Assembly: GCF_000308515.1 (NCBI RefSeq)
Contig: NZ_BAFV01000020.1
Location: 120,656 to 184,655, forward strand
Origin: Nocardia carnea NBRC 14403
Lineage (GTDB): Bacteria; Actinomycetota; Actinomycetes; Mycobacteriales; Mycobacteriaceae
Direction: 5' to 3'
DNA length: 64,000 bases
This document shows, in pieces, positions 14,896 to 24,397 of this stretch; the stretch's first letter is position 1, and every line of letters starts with the position of its first letter. The position numbers and the translations under genes are program-made. A model generated the notes under the pieces. The model was not told the origin of the DNA. It ran no database searches and saw only the letters and a program-made list of their open reading frames with translations.

Positions 14896-17685
14896 GTGCG
14901 GGTGCTCGGAGTGGACGACGCCGAAGCGGATATCGTCGCTTGGGGTGGGGGTAAGGCGCGGGGGCTGTATGCGCTGGGCGTGGCGGGGGCCCGGGTTCCG
15001 GCGTGGCTTGTGCTGAGCACGGATGTGTTCGCGGAGTTCGCGGCTGCGGCGGGGCTGGTTAGTCGGATCGACGGTTTGGCCCGGGCCGATGATCTCGATA
15101 CGGCTCTGGAGCTGGCAGGCGGGATCCGGGCGGATATCGCGGCGGCCGGAGCCGTATTCGACGAGGCCGGGATCCGGGATGTGGTGCGGGCCGCGCATAC
15201 TCGCCTCGGCGGGGGAGCGCTCGCGGTGCGGTCGTCCGTGGTGGGCGAGGACGGTGCTACGGACTCTTTTGCGGGACTGTTCGATTCGTATCTGAACATC
15301 GGTTCGGACGAAGTGTGCGAGCGGGTTCGGGATTGCTGGGCCTCCGGTTTCTCCGACCGGGTCGTGCGGTACGCGTTCGCGCGGAACAGGCGGCCGGTGA
15401 CCGAGATCGCGGTTCTGCTGCAGCGGTTCGTCGCGGCGCATGCCAGTGGTGTGTTGTTCACCCGTAATCCGGCGTCCGGTTCGGTCGGTGAGGTGGTGGT
15501 CAGTGCCGTCTACGGGCTGGGGGACGGGCTGGTTTCGGGAGCAGTCGACGCCGATACGGTGGTGGTGGACGAGTCGGGGGCTGTCGTCGAGCGGACCGTG
15601 GGCGACAAGGATGTCGAATATGTGCCCGCGAGCGGCCGGGGACTGGCGGTGGTGGATGTGCCCGAGCCCCGGCGGACCGCGTCGGTACTCGGCGACGAGG
15701 AGGCGGCCCTGCTCGCCGATCGCGGTCGGGGGCTGGCCGATGCGCTGGGTGGCCCTCAGGACTTCGAATGGGCGGTCGACGGCGACGGATTGTGGTTTCT
15801 GCAAGCCCGGCCCATCACCGGCGTGCATCCGTTGCCGGACAGTCCCGATCGACCGGACACCGGTGGCGGGCACCGGGGGCTGCACCTCGTACAGAACGGT
15901 CCGGCCGGGGCGGCGGTGCTCCGTGGTGCCGGCGAGCCGGTGGCACCCGGTGCGGTACGAATCTGGGACAACTCGAACATCATCGAAAGTTTCCAAGGGC
16001 TGACCTCACCGCTGACCTTCACCGTCGCCGCCGGTATCTACGGCCGGGTATACCGGGGTTACGCGCAATCGCTGGGTGTGCCGGAAAACCAGCTACGGCA
16101 GCTGGATTCGTGGACCCCGTACCTGCTGGGCACCTTCCACGGCCGGGTGTACTACAACCTGCTGCACTGGTATCGGATGGTGGGGATAGCGCCCGGCTAT
16201 CCACTGAACCGCAAGGTGCTGGAGGCGGCGCTCGGAGTAGCGGAGCCCCTGCCGGACGAAATCGCGAAAACCTTGCGTCCCTTCGACTTCGGCAACGGAG
16301 TGCAACGGGGCTGGTCGCGCGCCCGGACCACCGCCATCTATGTGCGCCGGATCTTCGGTATCGATGCCATGATGCGCGAATTCTGCACCGAGTTCTACCG
16401 GGTGTACGACCGTTACGACGCCATGGAATACCGCCACGGCGAGCACGCGTACGCCGCCTATCGGCGGGTGGATCGCGACCTCGTGCTGCGGTGGGGGCCG
16501 ATGATGGTGCTGGATGCGATTCTGCTGACCCTCACCGGCACCATGTTCCTGCTGACCAAAGCGTTCCTGCCGCAGGCGCCGAAATCGCTGCTGTATGCGC
16601 TCGTGGGCCCGGGTGCCGATATCGAATCCGCGGAGCCGGCCCGCGCGATGACCGACCTCGCCCGCCGCGCCCACGCCGACCCCGGTTTGACCGCGCTGCT
16701 GTCGACGACCGAGCCCGAGCACACATACGCGGCGCTGCGGGCGGGCGGCTACCGGGATTACCTCGCCGAAATCGACAACTACCTGGACCGGTATGGGTAC
16801 CGCAGTGTGGACGAACTGAAATTGGAGGCACCGGATCTGCGGGAGGATCCCGCGGGGTTGTTCGTCCTGTTGCGCGGGGCCCTGGGCCGTATCGGCGCAC
16901 CGGAGCCGGCGGGCGAACCCACGCTCGACCCCGACGCTTATCTCGACGAACACCTCGGCGGTCTGCGCCGGCTGCTCTACGACCGGGTACGCAGCAAAAC
17001 CGCCCGCTGTGCCGCGCACCGGGAACGGCTGCGGTTCTGCCGGACCCGTGCGTTCGGGATGGTCAAACGGATGATCCGGGTGATGGGCCGCGATCTCGCG
17101 GCCCGCGGCGTCATCGCCGATTTCCCCGATGTCTTCTATCTGACCGTCGAGGAACTGCACAACTGCTACGACCGGGTCCCGATGCCGGATCTGGCCGACC
17201 GGATCACGGCCCGCAAGATTGCCCGCACTGTCGATGCCGAACTGGTGGCGCCCGCGCGTTTCACCACGGTAGGGCCCGAACTCACGGATGCCGAACTGGC
17301 GGAGCAAGGGTGGATACCGTTGGCGGAAACCCCGGCCGCGGTACCCGGTGATGTGCTGGCCGGGACGCCCTCGGCCGCCGGAGTCGTGGAGGGGATCGCG
17401 GTGCTGGTGGACGAACCGCGCGATGTGGCGGGCGGGATCCTGGTCGCCTATCGCACCGATCCGGGTTGGGTGGCGGCGCTGCCGTCGGCGTCGGCGCTGG
17501 TGATCGAACGCGGTAGCCCGCTCACCCATGTGGCGATCGTGGCCCGCGAACTCGGGGTGCCCACGGTGGTTCAGGTACCGGGCGCCGGCCGGAAGTTGCG
17601 GACCGGGATGCGGATCCGGGTCGACGGAGCGGCAGGTACGGTGACCGTCCTGTCCGGAGGAGGTCACGACGATGGAACCGGATGA
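14896..17685 (+). CDS. PEP synthase/rifampin phosphotransferase-like enzyme
   Basis: About 929 residues with the three-part PEP-utilising architecture. The N-terminal ATP-grasp domain (about 1-310) has RSSVVGEDGATDSFAGLFDS, GVLFTRNPASG and DGLWFLQARPI. A long middle domain (about 330-840) follows. The C-terminal swivelling phosphohistidine domain carries the catalytic His878 in GSPLTHVAIVAREL. Such enzymes move phosphate from ATP through His to pyruvate or another acceptor. Without a classical PEP-binding C-terminal barrel, this one resembles rifampin phosphotransferase-type dikinases. GTG 14896 has GGAGG 7 nt upstream. It is the first gene of a seven-gene overlapping operon and overlaps the next gene by 14 nt. 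Its substrate is probably a pathway intermediate rather than pyruvate; that is inference. Confidence 0.82.
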   Translation: MRVLGVDDAEADIVAWGGGKARGLYALGVAGARVPAWLVLSTDVFAEFAAAAGLVSRIDGLARADDLDTALELAGGIRADIAAAGAVFDEAGIRDVVRAAHTRLGGGALAVRSSVVGEDGATDSFAGLFDSYLNIGSDEVCERVRDCWASGFSDRVVRYAFARNRRPVTEIAVLLQRFVAAHASGVLFTRNPASGSVGEVVVSAVYGLGDGLVSGAVDADTVVVDESGAVVERTVGDKDVEYVPASGRGLAVVDVPEPRRTASVLGDEEAALLADRGRGLADALGGPQDFEWAVDGDGLWFLQARPITGVHPLPDSPDRPDTGGGHRGLHLVQNGPAGAAVLRGAGEPVAPGAVRIWDNSNIIESFQGLTSPLTFTVAAGIYGRVYRGYAQSLGVPENQLRQLDSWTPYLLGTFHGRVYYNLLHWYRMVGIAPGYPLNRKVLEAALGVAEPLPDEIAKTLRPFDFGNGVQRGWSRARTTAIYVRRIFGIDAMMREFCTEFYRVYDRYDAMEYRHGEHAYAAYRRVDRDLVLRWGPMMVLDAILLTLTGTMFLLTKAFLPQAPKSLLYALVGPGADIESAEPARAMTDLARRAHADPGLTALLSTTEPEHTYAALRAGGYRDYLAEIDNYLDRYGYRSVDELKLEAPDLREDPAGLFVLLRGALGRIGAPEPAGEPTLDPDAYLDEHLGGLRRLLYDRVRSKTARCAAHRERLRFCRTRAFGMVKRMIRVMGRDLAARGVIADFPDVFYLTVEELHNCYDRVPMPDLADRITARKIARTVDAELVAPARFTTVGPELTDAELAEQGWIPLAETPAAVPGDVLAGTPSAAGVVEGIAVLVDEPRDVAGGILVAYRTDPGWVAALPSASALVIERGSPLTHVAIVARELGVPTVVQVPGAGRKLRTGMRIRVDGAAGTVTVLSGGGHDDGTG

Positions 17686-20600
17686 ATATGTGGCGGCGGT
17701 ACGGGATTGGCTCACCGTTCCCGCCGCGGATACCGGCGTGTACTTCGCCGACGAAGGCAGCGGCTGGGACTACCGCAGTTACGCCGATCTGGCGGAGCTG
17801 AGCTGGGCGGTGGCCGAGCTGATGCGCGAACACGGTATGCGCGCCGGTGCGGGGGTCTGCGTGATCATGCCCACCGGCTTTCCCTGCGCCGCCGCCTTCT
17901 ATGCGGTGTGGGCTTGCGGTGGGGTGTTCACGCCGGTCGCACCCCCGATGTACGGCGATTTCGACGAGTATGTGGCGCATATCGGGTCGATAATCCGGCA
18001 GGCCGCGCCGCTGCTGGTGCTGACCTCGAACGAGTTCCGGGACCTGGCCCGGCGAGCGCATGCCGCCGCGGGGCGCACCGACGAACCCGTGGTGGTCGAC
18101 CCGGTTACGCTCCCCGCCGCCCCGCAGCAGCGCCGGTTCGCCGAGCCCGACGAATGCGCGCTGCTGCAGTTCACCTCCGGATCCACCGGAACACCACGTG
18201 GGGTCCGGGTGAGCTGGCGCAATCTGGCGAACAATATCGCGATGATCTCGGCGCTGGTGGACTGGCGGCCGGGGGAGGCGATGGTGTCGTGGCTGCCGCT
18301 CTACCACGATATGGGGCTGGTCGGCGCGTTCCTCACCACCGTCACCAATCAGGGCGACCTGTATCTGATGCGCCCGGACCAATTCGTGCGCGACCCGGTG
18401 CGCTGGCTGCGGGCGATGACCCGGGCGCAACACTGTCCTTCGCCGTCGTTCGCGCTCGGCTATGTGGCGCATCGGGTGCGGGCCGCGGAGATCGCGGATC
18501 TGGACCTCTCCGGCTGGCGCACCCTGGCGGTGGGTTCGGAGCCGGTCGAGGTCGCGGATCTGCAGTCGTTTGCGGAACTGACGGCACCGCAGGGCTTTTC
18601 GATGCGTGCTTATACTCTCGCCTACGGGCTGGCGGAGGCGACTCTCATGGTGAGCTCCTCGGCCCGCGACCGTCCCATCACCTCGCTGCGCCTGGACACC
18701 GCGGCGCTGCGCTTCGGGCAACCGGTCACGGTGCTGGCCGCCGAAGAACTGGCCGACGGGCATACGGTCACCGGTTCCGGGTGGGTGAACGGGCTCGGCT
18801 TCTCCACTCCCGAATCGACGGTGCGGGTCGTGGACGCGGACGGAAACCTGTTACCCGACGGGACTCTCGGCGAGATGGTCGTCGCGGGTGGTTCGGTCGC
18901 GCTCGGCTACTCGGAGCCGGCGGGGCCCGAATCGTCCACCCGGATACAGGACGGTGTGCTCTACACCGGGGACGCGGGGTTTCTCCGGGACGGCGAAGTC
19001 TTCGTACTCGGGCGGATGGGTTCGAGCCTGAAGGTGCGTGGGCGGCCGGTGTTCATGGAGGATATCGAGTCGCGCGTCGCCCAGGAGACCGGGCTCACCA
19101 AGGGCAAACTGGCTGCTGTGGCGTTGCCCGAATCCGGCGGGCACGGGATTGCGCTGTTCGCCGAATCCGCGCCCGGTGAGTGGATCGAACGAGCCCGCGG
19201 CATCATCGCGGGGCAACTGGGGCCCGCCCATACCGTCACCGTCGTGACCGGGCCGCGCGGCATCATCCAGCGGACCTCCAGCGGTAAGCCACGGCGCAGG
19301 CATATGTGGGAGCGTTTCCGGGAGGGGGCACTCGACGGCGCGATGGTCCACGAAACACCCGGAACCACCGGGTATTCCGTGCCGCCGATCGACACAGTGA
19401 GTTCGCGGTCACCGACCGGCGCTGCGCTGCCGGCGGATTCCGCGCTGCCGGGCGACCGTGTCATTCGGCTGCTGGACGCGGCCTTGGAACGCGTTGCGGT
19501 GCCTGCTGGGGCGGCGGTGCTGTTCGAAGGATCGCTGGCCGAGGGTTTCGGGAACGCGGGTTCGGATGTGGATTTCCTGGTGGTCGCCGCGGGATCGGAA
19601 GAGATGCCGACATTGCCGACGGTGCTGTTCGTCGCGGGCCGGCGGGTGGAGATCCGTACGAGGTCGGCGGGACAACTGCGCCGGCAACTGACGACGGTCG
19701 CCGACAGCGCAGACCCGGCTGTCCTGGACGAGGACGTGTTGAACCGATGCCAGCGGTTCCTGCGCGCGACCCTCGTCCGTCCCGGGAGCGCTGTGGACTT
19801 GCCGGAGTTGTATTCCGTGCTCACCCACGACGAATTCGCGCAGCGGATCGCCGAGTGGTGGACGGCTCGGGCGCGGGAGGCGCTGCGTTATGCCGTGGCC
19901 TGGTCGGCACTGGAAGCCGGTGCGGAGGCCGCGGACTGGGGCGCGGATGGGCTCCGGCAGGCCGTCAAGGCCTGGGCGGCCCGGCAGGGGGAAACGTATC
20001 TGGAGACGAAATGGCTGCCGGAACAGTTGAACCGGCTGGGTGCCGTGGGCGCGGCGGTCGCCCGGAAGTATTCGGAGCCCCTGTCCCGCGACGAGACACG
20101 AGAGGGTGGTCCGCACGCAGAGGAAATCCGGGCGGGTCTGGAGCGTTCGGTCGAGTTCGCCGCCGAGCTCGGTGTGGACGGGGTGAGCGCGGACCCGGGC
20201 CGGGTGCTTTTCGCCCGGATCCCGGGTGTCACGACCTGGCAGATCGGTGACCGTGTTCATGTGCTGCGCGGTGACGGCTCGGTCTTCGTTCTCGGTGCGG
20301 ACGCCGCCCGCGTCTGGCGTTCGGTGGTGTTCCGGCGGCCGGTGGCCGCGATTGCGGCCGGCGGGGCCGGCCGTGGCGAGTACCTGGCGGAATTCGTACG
20401 TCTCGGGTTCGTGGGGCTGGACTGGCAGGGAGCGGGCCGGATCACTGCGGCGCTCGCCATGTGCCGGCCGGTACAGCCCTACACCCCGCCGCCCGCCCCG
20501 GTACTGCCGGTGCTCGGGGTGAACGGTGCCACGCTCGAGCCCGGTCGGCCGGTGGCGTTGTCCGCGCTGCCCGCCCAGCGGTTCGTGGCCTGCGGGATGG

Positions 20601-21121
20601 GGCTGGTGTGGTCGAATATCGTGCTGGAGAACGCCCGCGAGGACCTCACAGGCGCGGTGAAGGACGGGCAGTGGGAGGTCGCCGAAATCGCGGCGCATCG
20701 CCTGCTCGCCATGGCGGTGCGCGTGCTGCTCAGCGCTTTCGGTGTCCATCCACTGCCCGCCGATACAGCACCACTGCCGACGCTGGCCCGGGTCCTGCCT
20801 GCCTCGGCCGCCCGGCGTGCCGATCTGCTCGCCGCGCTGGGCGCCGCCCGGCGGGTGCGGTTCGGTGATCCGAGTGGGGACACCACCGCGGCCTTGCGGA
20901 TCCTGGAGGATTTCGTGGCACTGGTCCGCACCGTAGCGGGAGAGCAGGGATTTCCTGCCTCGTTCGATTCCCGCGACCAATGGCGTCGCACGCTGGCCAT
21001 CGGGTACGACTGGTTGCGCCTGGCCGGCTATCTGGATGCCGAATTACCGCTCGACGAAGCCCGCGATCTGCTGACCTCCGGCGGGCGGCAACCCCATATC
21101 CGGGAAGGTGAACCGCAGTGA
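17672..21121 (+). CDS. Fatty acyl-AMP ligase-like protein fused to nucleotidyltransferase and C-terminal domains
   Basis: An 1149-residue fusion. Residues 1-560 are an adenylate-forming enzyme of the FAAL/acyl-CoA synthetase class: FTSGSTGTPRGV (about 167), PLYHDMGL, YGLAEATL, YTGDAGFL (about 430) and the C-terminal Lys motif SSGKPRR (about 538). Residues about 600-700 hold a nucleotidyltransferase core, GSLAEGFGNAGSDVDFLVV (near 620), with the GS...DxD pattern. A helical region follows, then a short PqqD-like segment (VLRGDGSVFVLGADAARVW, about 860-885) and a final helical part to 1149. The adenylation half would activate an acyl chain for the ACP encoded next. The job of the nucleotidyltransferase is unknown. 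ATG 17672 has GGAGGAGG upstream and overlaps the PEP-synthase-like gene. Confidence 0.8.
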   Translation: MEPDEYVAAVRDWLTVPAADTGVYFADEGSGWDYRSYADLAELSWAVAELMREHGMRAGAGVCVIMPTGFPCAAAFYAVWACGGVFTPVAPPMYGDFDEYVAHIGSIIRQAAPLLVLTSNEFRDLARRAHAAAGRTDEPVVVDPVTLPAAPQQRRFAEPDECALLQFTSGSTGTPRGVRVSWRNLANNIAMISALVDWRPGEAMVSWLPLYHDMGLVGAFLTTVTNQGDLYLMRPDQFVRDPVRWLRAMTRAQHCPSPSFALGYVAHRVRAAEIADLDLSGWRTLAVGSEPVEVADLQSFAELTAPQGFSMRAYTLAYGLAEATLMVSSSARDRPITSLRLDTAALRFGQPVTVLAAEELADGHTVTGSGWVNGLGFSTPESTVRVVDADGNLLPDGTLGEMVVAGGSVALGYSEPAGPESSTRIQDGVLYTGDAGFLRDGEVFVLGRMGSSLKVRGRPVFMEDIESRVAQETGLTKGKLAAVALPESGGHGIALFAESAPGEWIERARGIIAGQLGPAHTVTVVTGPRGIIQRTSSGKPRRRHMWERFREGALDGAMVHETPGTTGYSVPPIDTVSSRSPTGAALPADSALPGDRVIRLLDAALERVAVPAGAAVLFEGSLAEGFGNAGSDVDFLVVAAGSEEMPTLPTVLFVAGRRVEIRTRSAGQLRRQLTTVADSADPAVLDEDVLNRCQRFLRATLVRPGSAVDLPELYSVLTHDEFAQRIAEWWTARAREALRYAVAWSALEAGAEAADWGADGLRQAVKAWAARQGETYLETKWLPEQLNRLGAVGAAVARKYSEPLSRDETREGGPHAEEIRAGLERSVEFAAELGVDGVSADPGRVLFARIPGVTTWQIGDRVHVLRGDGSVFVLGADAARVWRSVVFRRPVAAIAAGGAGRGEYLAEFVRLGFVGLDWQGAGRITAALAMCRPVQPYTPPPAPVLPVLGVNGATLEPGRPVALSALPAQRFVACGMGLVWSNIVLENAREDLTGAVKDGQWEVAEIAAHRLLAMAVRVLLSAFGVHPLPADTAPLPTLARVLPASAARRADLLAALGAARRVRFGDPSGDTTAALRILEDFVALVRTVAGEQGFPASFDSRDQWRRTLAIGYDWLRLAGYLDAELPLDEARDLLTSGGRQPHIREGEPQ

Positions 21122-21375
21122 GGGATACCGCAGTGGCCCGGCAGGTGTACCGGGTGATCGATGCGATGGCGCCGCAACCGGATACCGCCTGCGCCGACCA
21201 GGACCGGCTCGTCGATGACCTCGGGTTCGATTCGCTGCGGCTCATGGAGCTGACCGTGGTCTTGGAACGCGCCTTCGATCTGCCCGCGTACCGGCCCGAA
21301 GAACTGGCCGGCGTGCTGCGGGTGGGGCAGGTCGTGGCGCTGATCCGCACGAGCCTGGACGGAGCGGACCGGTGA
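21118..21375 (+). CDS. Acyl carrier protein
   Basis: An 85-residue carrier protein with the phosphopantetheine attachment site LGFDSLRLMEL (Ser near residue 40) and a four-helix layout typical of ACPs. It starts at GTG 21118, overlapping the stop of the FAAL-like gene by 4 nt, and its own stop overlaps the next start. It would receive the acyl group activated by the upstream ligase and present it to the reductase and the AfsA-like enzyme. No dedicated phosphopantetheinyl transferase is nearby. Confidence 0.9.
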   Translation: MRDTAVARQVYRVIDAMAPQPDTACADQDRLVDDLGFDSLRLMELTVVLERAFDLPAYRPEELAGVLRVGQVVALIRTSLDGADR

Positions 21376-22445
21376 CCGCGGGCGCCGTGCTGGTGACCGG
21401 GGCGAGCGGGCTGGTCGGCGCGGAGGTGGTGGCGCGTTTGGCGGCTGCGGGTCGCGAGGTGGTGGCGCTGCGGCATACCGAAATCGATATCGTCGGCGCC
21501 CACGGAAACCGTATCGAGGTGGCCGAGTTCCGGAGCGGGGATGTCCGGCTGCCCGGGTTCGGGTTGAGCGCCGGTATGCGCCGGGAGCTCGGCGCGCGGG
21601 TCGAGACGATCGTGCACTGTGCCGCGACCACCGCCTTCGATGCCGCCGATTCCGAATACGCCGAACTGAACGTCGGCGGTACGGAAAACGCGATCGGCCT
21701 CGCGCTCGACTGGGATGCGGCGCTCGTCCACCTCAGCACCGCCTATGTATGCGGGATGCGTGGCGGGGAGATCGCGGAGGACGAACTCGACTGCGGCCAG
21801 AGCTTCGGAACCCGCTACGAGGCCGGTAAATACGCCGCGGAGCAGGCAGTGCGCGGTGCCCCCGGACTGCGCTGGTCGGTGGTCCGCCCGGGTATCGTCA
21901 CCGGCGCTTGCGATAGCGGCGCGATCCGCGAGTACAAGAATCTCTACACCGTCGTGAAATTGATGGTGGAAGGCAAACTCCGGTCGCTGCCCGGCCGTTA
22001 CGACGCCACGGTCACCCTCGCACCGGTCGATCATGTCGCCGCGGTGGTGGCGGCCGCGGTCCTCGACTTCGAAACCGGGCGCACACTGCACGCGGTGGGC
22101 CGGGATACGTTGTCGTTGCGCGAGATATCCGATGTCCTGGCCGAGTATCCGTCGTTCGCGGTGGCGACCTTCGTTCCCGAAACCACTTTCACCGAATCGG
22201 ATCTCGACCCGATCGAACGCGAATACTATCGCCGCATCGGCTCGCTCTACACCAGTTATTTCACCCGTCGGCAGACCTTCGGCACCGAACACGCCGAAGC
22301 CTTGCTCGGGCAGGCGCCGCCCGGCTCCGGGAAAGAGTATCTCCGGCTGCTGCTGGACCACTGCCTGGAATCGGGCTATCTCGGTGACCCGCTGCCGACC
22401 ATTGAGGACATACTCACCGGAATCGGGACGGAGTGGAGCCCATGA
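21372..22445 (+). CDS. NAD(P)-binding thioester reductase/epimerase-like protein
   Basis: A 357-residue extended SDR. The N-terminal glycine motif is TGASGLVG (about 9-16). HCAATTAFD lies near residue 80, STAYVCG near 121, and YEAGKYAAEQ (Tyr-x-x-x-Lys) near 152. The arrangement resembles the reductase domain that releases carrier-bound acyl chains as aldehydes (male-sterility or thioester-reductase class). Sitting directly after the ACP, it fits such a role, but a sugar- or ketone-reducing function cannot be excluded. It is translationally coupled at both ends (GTGA and ATGA overlaps). Confidence 0.78.
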   Translation: MTAGAVLVTGASGLVGAEVVARLAAAGREVVALRHTEIDIVGAHGNRIEVAEFRSGDVRLPGFGLSAGMRRELGARVETIVHCAATTAFDAADSEYAELNVGGTENAIGLALDWDAALVHLSTAYVCGMRGGEIAEDELDCGQSFGTRYEAGKYAAEQAVRGAPGLRWSVVRPGIVTGACDSGAIREYKNLYTVVKLMVEGKLRSLPGRYDATVTLAPVDHVAAVVAAAVLDFETGRTLHAVGRDTLSLREISDVLAEYPSFAVATFVPETTFTESDLDPIEREYYRRIGSLYTSYFTRRQTFGTEHAEALLGQAPPGSGKEYLRLLLDHCLESGYLGDPLPTIEDILTGIGTEWSP

Positions 22446-23392
22446 TCGATCATCCCGCACCCGTGGCTGCCGAGCCCGACGCTCTGACCGGCCTGCTGAC
22501 CGTGCTCACGCCGCAGTGGGAGAAGGTGGCCGCCTACCGCTCCGATACCTACGTCCTGGAGAGCGTGGAGCAGTTCGCGCGGTTGCGGATCGACGCCCGT
22601 GGGTTCGCGGCCCGGCATTCGCTGCTGCTGTTGAAACCGGATGCCATCGTCGCCCGGGCCGTGGAATCGACGCTGAAATGGCTCTCCGAGAACGGCTACC
22701 GTGTTGTCGATGTGGCAACCGTACCGGTGAACCGGCATCTGGTGCGCGCACTGTGGTACTACGCCTGGAACATCGCGTCTCCGGAGCGTCGTCGCCTGGC
22801 CGATCTGCTGGCGGCGGTATCGGATTGCCTGCTGCTCGTTGTTGCCGGACCCCACGGTGAGCTCCCGGCGCCGGTGCGGCTCACCGAAGCCAAGGGTCCC
22901 ACCGATCCGCGGAAGCGGAAACCCGGGCAGCTGCGCCACCTGCTCGGACAACAGAACTTCCTACTGAATCTGGTGCACACCCCCGACGACCCCGCCGATG
23001 TGCTGCGCGAACTCGCGATCTACTTCCCGGAGAATCAGCGTGCGGACGTGATCACCCGCGCCTACACCGGCGCCGACCGTGCCGAAACCGCGCGCGAGCT
23101 CGCCGACGCCCTGTATGCACGGACACCGTGCCGATCCTTCGATCGGGGTGTCGCCGTCGAACGGGTACTGCGAGATATCGACCGTTCGGGCACACCGCTC
23201 CCACCGGATTTCGACGCCGATTCCACCGCCGACTGCGCCGCTGTCCTCACCCGGGCACTCGGCGCCGGGCAGGATATCGACCCGTGGTCGGCGGTAGTGC
23301 TCGGCTCGCAGGTCCTGCCCATGCGGGTCGGCGCCGGGCCACAGACACTACCGCCGGTGACCGCCGCGGACTGGCGGAAGAAGCGCGTATGA
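22442..23392 (+). CDS. Nucleoside diphosphate kinase-like protein
   Basis: A 316-residue protein whose middle resembles NDK. LLLLKPDAIV (about 61-70) matches the KPD lead-in of NDK. PGQLRHLLGQ precedes LNLVHTPDDP, with His179 in the place of the NDK phospho-histidine (normally N-x-x-H-G-S-D). LRELAIYFPENQ matches the final helix. Ordinary NDK is about 140 residues, so this one has an N-terminal arm of about 55 and a C-terminal extension of about 110 residues. The usual G-S-D after the His is replaced by T-P-D. It may phosphorylate or transfer phosphate to a pathway intermediate. ATG 22442 overlaps the previous stop (ATGA). The family assignment is by motif only. Confidence 0.65.
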   Translation: MIDHPAPVAAEPDALTGLLTVLTPQWEKVAAYRSDTYVLESVEQFARLRIDARGFAARHSLLLLKPDAIVARAVESTLKWLSENGYRVVDVATVPVNRHLVRALWYYAWNIASPERRRLADLLAAVSDCLLLVVAGPHGELPAPVRLTEAKGPTDPRKRKPGQLRHLLGQQNFLLNLVHTPDDPADVLRELAIYFPENQRADVITRAYTGADRAETARELADALYARTPCRSFDRGVAVERVLRDIDRSGTPLPPDFDADSTADCAAVLTRALGAGQDIDPWSAVVLGSQVLPMRVGAGPQTLPPVTAADWRKKRV

Positions 23393-24363
23393 GCGAGTCC
23401 GGCCGGGCGCTGTCGGCCGTCGGCGCAGAGGTCTCCTACCAGCAGCCGATCCGGCGCGAACTGACCCACCGCGCGGCGGTATCGGAAGTGTTCGTCACCT
23501 CGCTGGCCGCCCGCGGCCCCGGCCGTTTCGTCGCCGGTGCGCAGCTGCCCCGGATGCATGCCTATTACGGCGATCACCCCGGTGTCCTCGCCGCGCGACA
23601 CGATCTGCTGGCGGTGATGGAGACGGCGCGCCAGGCGGCCATCGCCCTCACCCACGAGTTCTATGAGGTGCCACTGGATTCGATGTTCGTGGTGCGGACA
23701 TTCAACGGCACCGGCGTGCCCGGCCCGATCTGGGCGTGCGGGGCCGAACCCGCGGATCTGGTTGTCGACGTCGAGGTGATGGACCTGCACGATCGCGATG
23801 CCGCGGTATGCGGGCTCGAGACGGTCCTCGCGATCTCCTGTGCCGGCCGGCCCTTGGCGACCGTGGACGGATCGTTCTCCTGGGTCCCGCCGGACCGCTG
23901 GTCCGCCTTGCGCGCCGCATTCCGGGAGAAACAGGGCCTGGGCGCCGATATCGGCCCGGCGGTCTCCGCGAAGCCCGCCGCCCCGGCCGCGGTGGGCCGG
24001 CGCGACGCCCGCAATGTGGTGGTGGGCCAGGCCGAAGGAGACGCCGGTGCGCCGCTGGCCGTCGACACCGCGCACCCGTTCCTGTTCGACCACCGGCTCG
24101 ATCATCTCCCCGGCAGCGTATTGCTGGAGGCCGCCCGGCAGACCGCGCTGCTCTTACAGCCCGGGCTGCCGGAACAGCCGCAGTTGATCGGTATACGGAG
24201 CCGGTTCGATCGCTTCACCGAACTGGATGTAGCCACCGAATGCCGGCTCGAACCTGCCGGGCCGGCGCCGCAGCCCTGGCAGGCCTCCTGCACGATCCGG
24301 CAGGACGACAAGACAACCGCCGAACTGGAGCTCACCTTCCTGGATGCGAGTGAGACGGGATGA
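23389..24363 (+). CDS. AfsA family protein (A-factor/gamma-butyrolactone synthase-like)
   Basis: A 324-residue protein with two AfsA hot-dog repeats. The C-terminal repeat is the clearer: AHPFLFDHRLDHLPGSVLLEAARQ region, about residues 227-250, with the conserved H-x-L-D-H-x-P-G pattern. The N-terminal repeat includes HRAAVSEVFVTS and VMETARQAAI. AfsA enzymes condense a beta-ketoacyl-ACP with dihydroxyacetone phosphate at the first step of butyrolactone signal synthesis. Here the gene sits in a coupled operon with its own ACP and acyl ligase. No butyrolactone receptor (ArpA-like TetR) is adjacent. ATG 23389 overlaps the preceding stop by 4 nt. Confidence 0.82.
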   Translation: MSESGRALSAVGAEVSYQQPIRRELTHRAAVSEVFVTSLAARGPGRFVAGAQLPRMHAYYGDHPGVLAARHDLLAVMETARQAAIALTHEFYEVPLDSMFVVRTFNGTGVPGPIWACGAEPADLVVDVEVMDLHDRDAAVCGLETVLAISCAGRPLATVDGSFSWVPPDRWSALRAAFREKQGLGADIGPAVSAKPAAPAAVGRRDARNVVVGQAEGDAGAPLAVDTAHPFLFDHRLDHLPGSVLLEAARQTALLLQPGLPEQPQLIGIRSRFDRFTELDVATECRLEPAGPAPQPWQASCTIRQDDKTTAELELTFLDASETG

Positions 24364-24397
24364 CAACCGATTCGAGGGCGTCACCGGGCAGGTTCGG

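Noticed and set aside
14836..17715. Long minus-strand frames opposite the PEP-synthase-like gene
   Set aside because: Their translations are Arg/His/Gln-rich mirror sequence; the plus-strand frame has all domain motifs.
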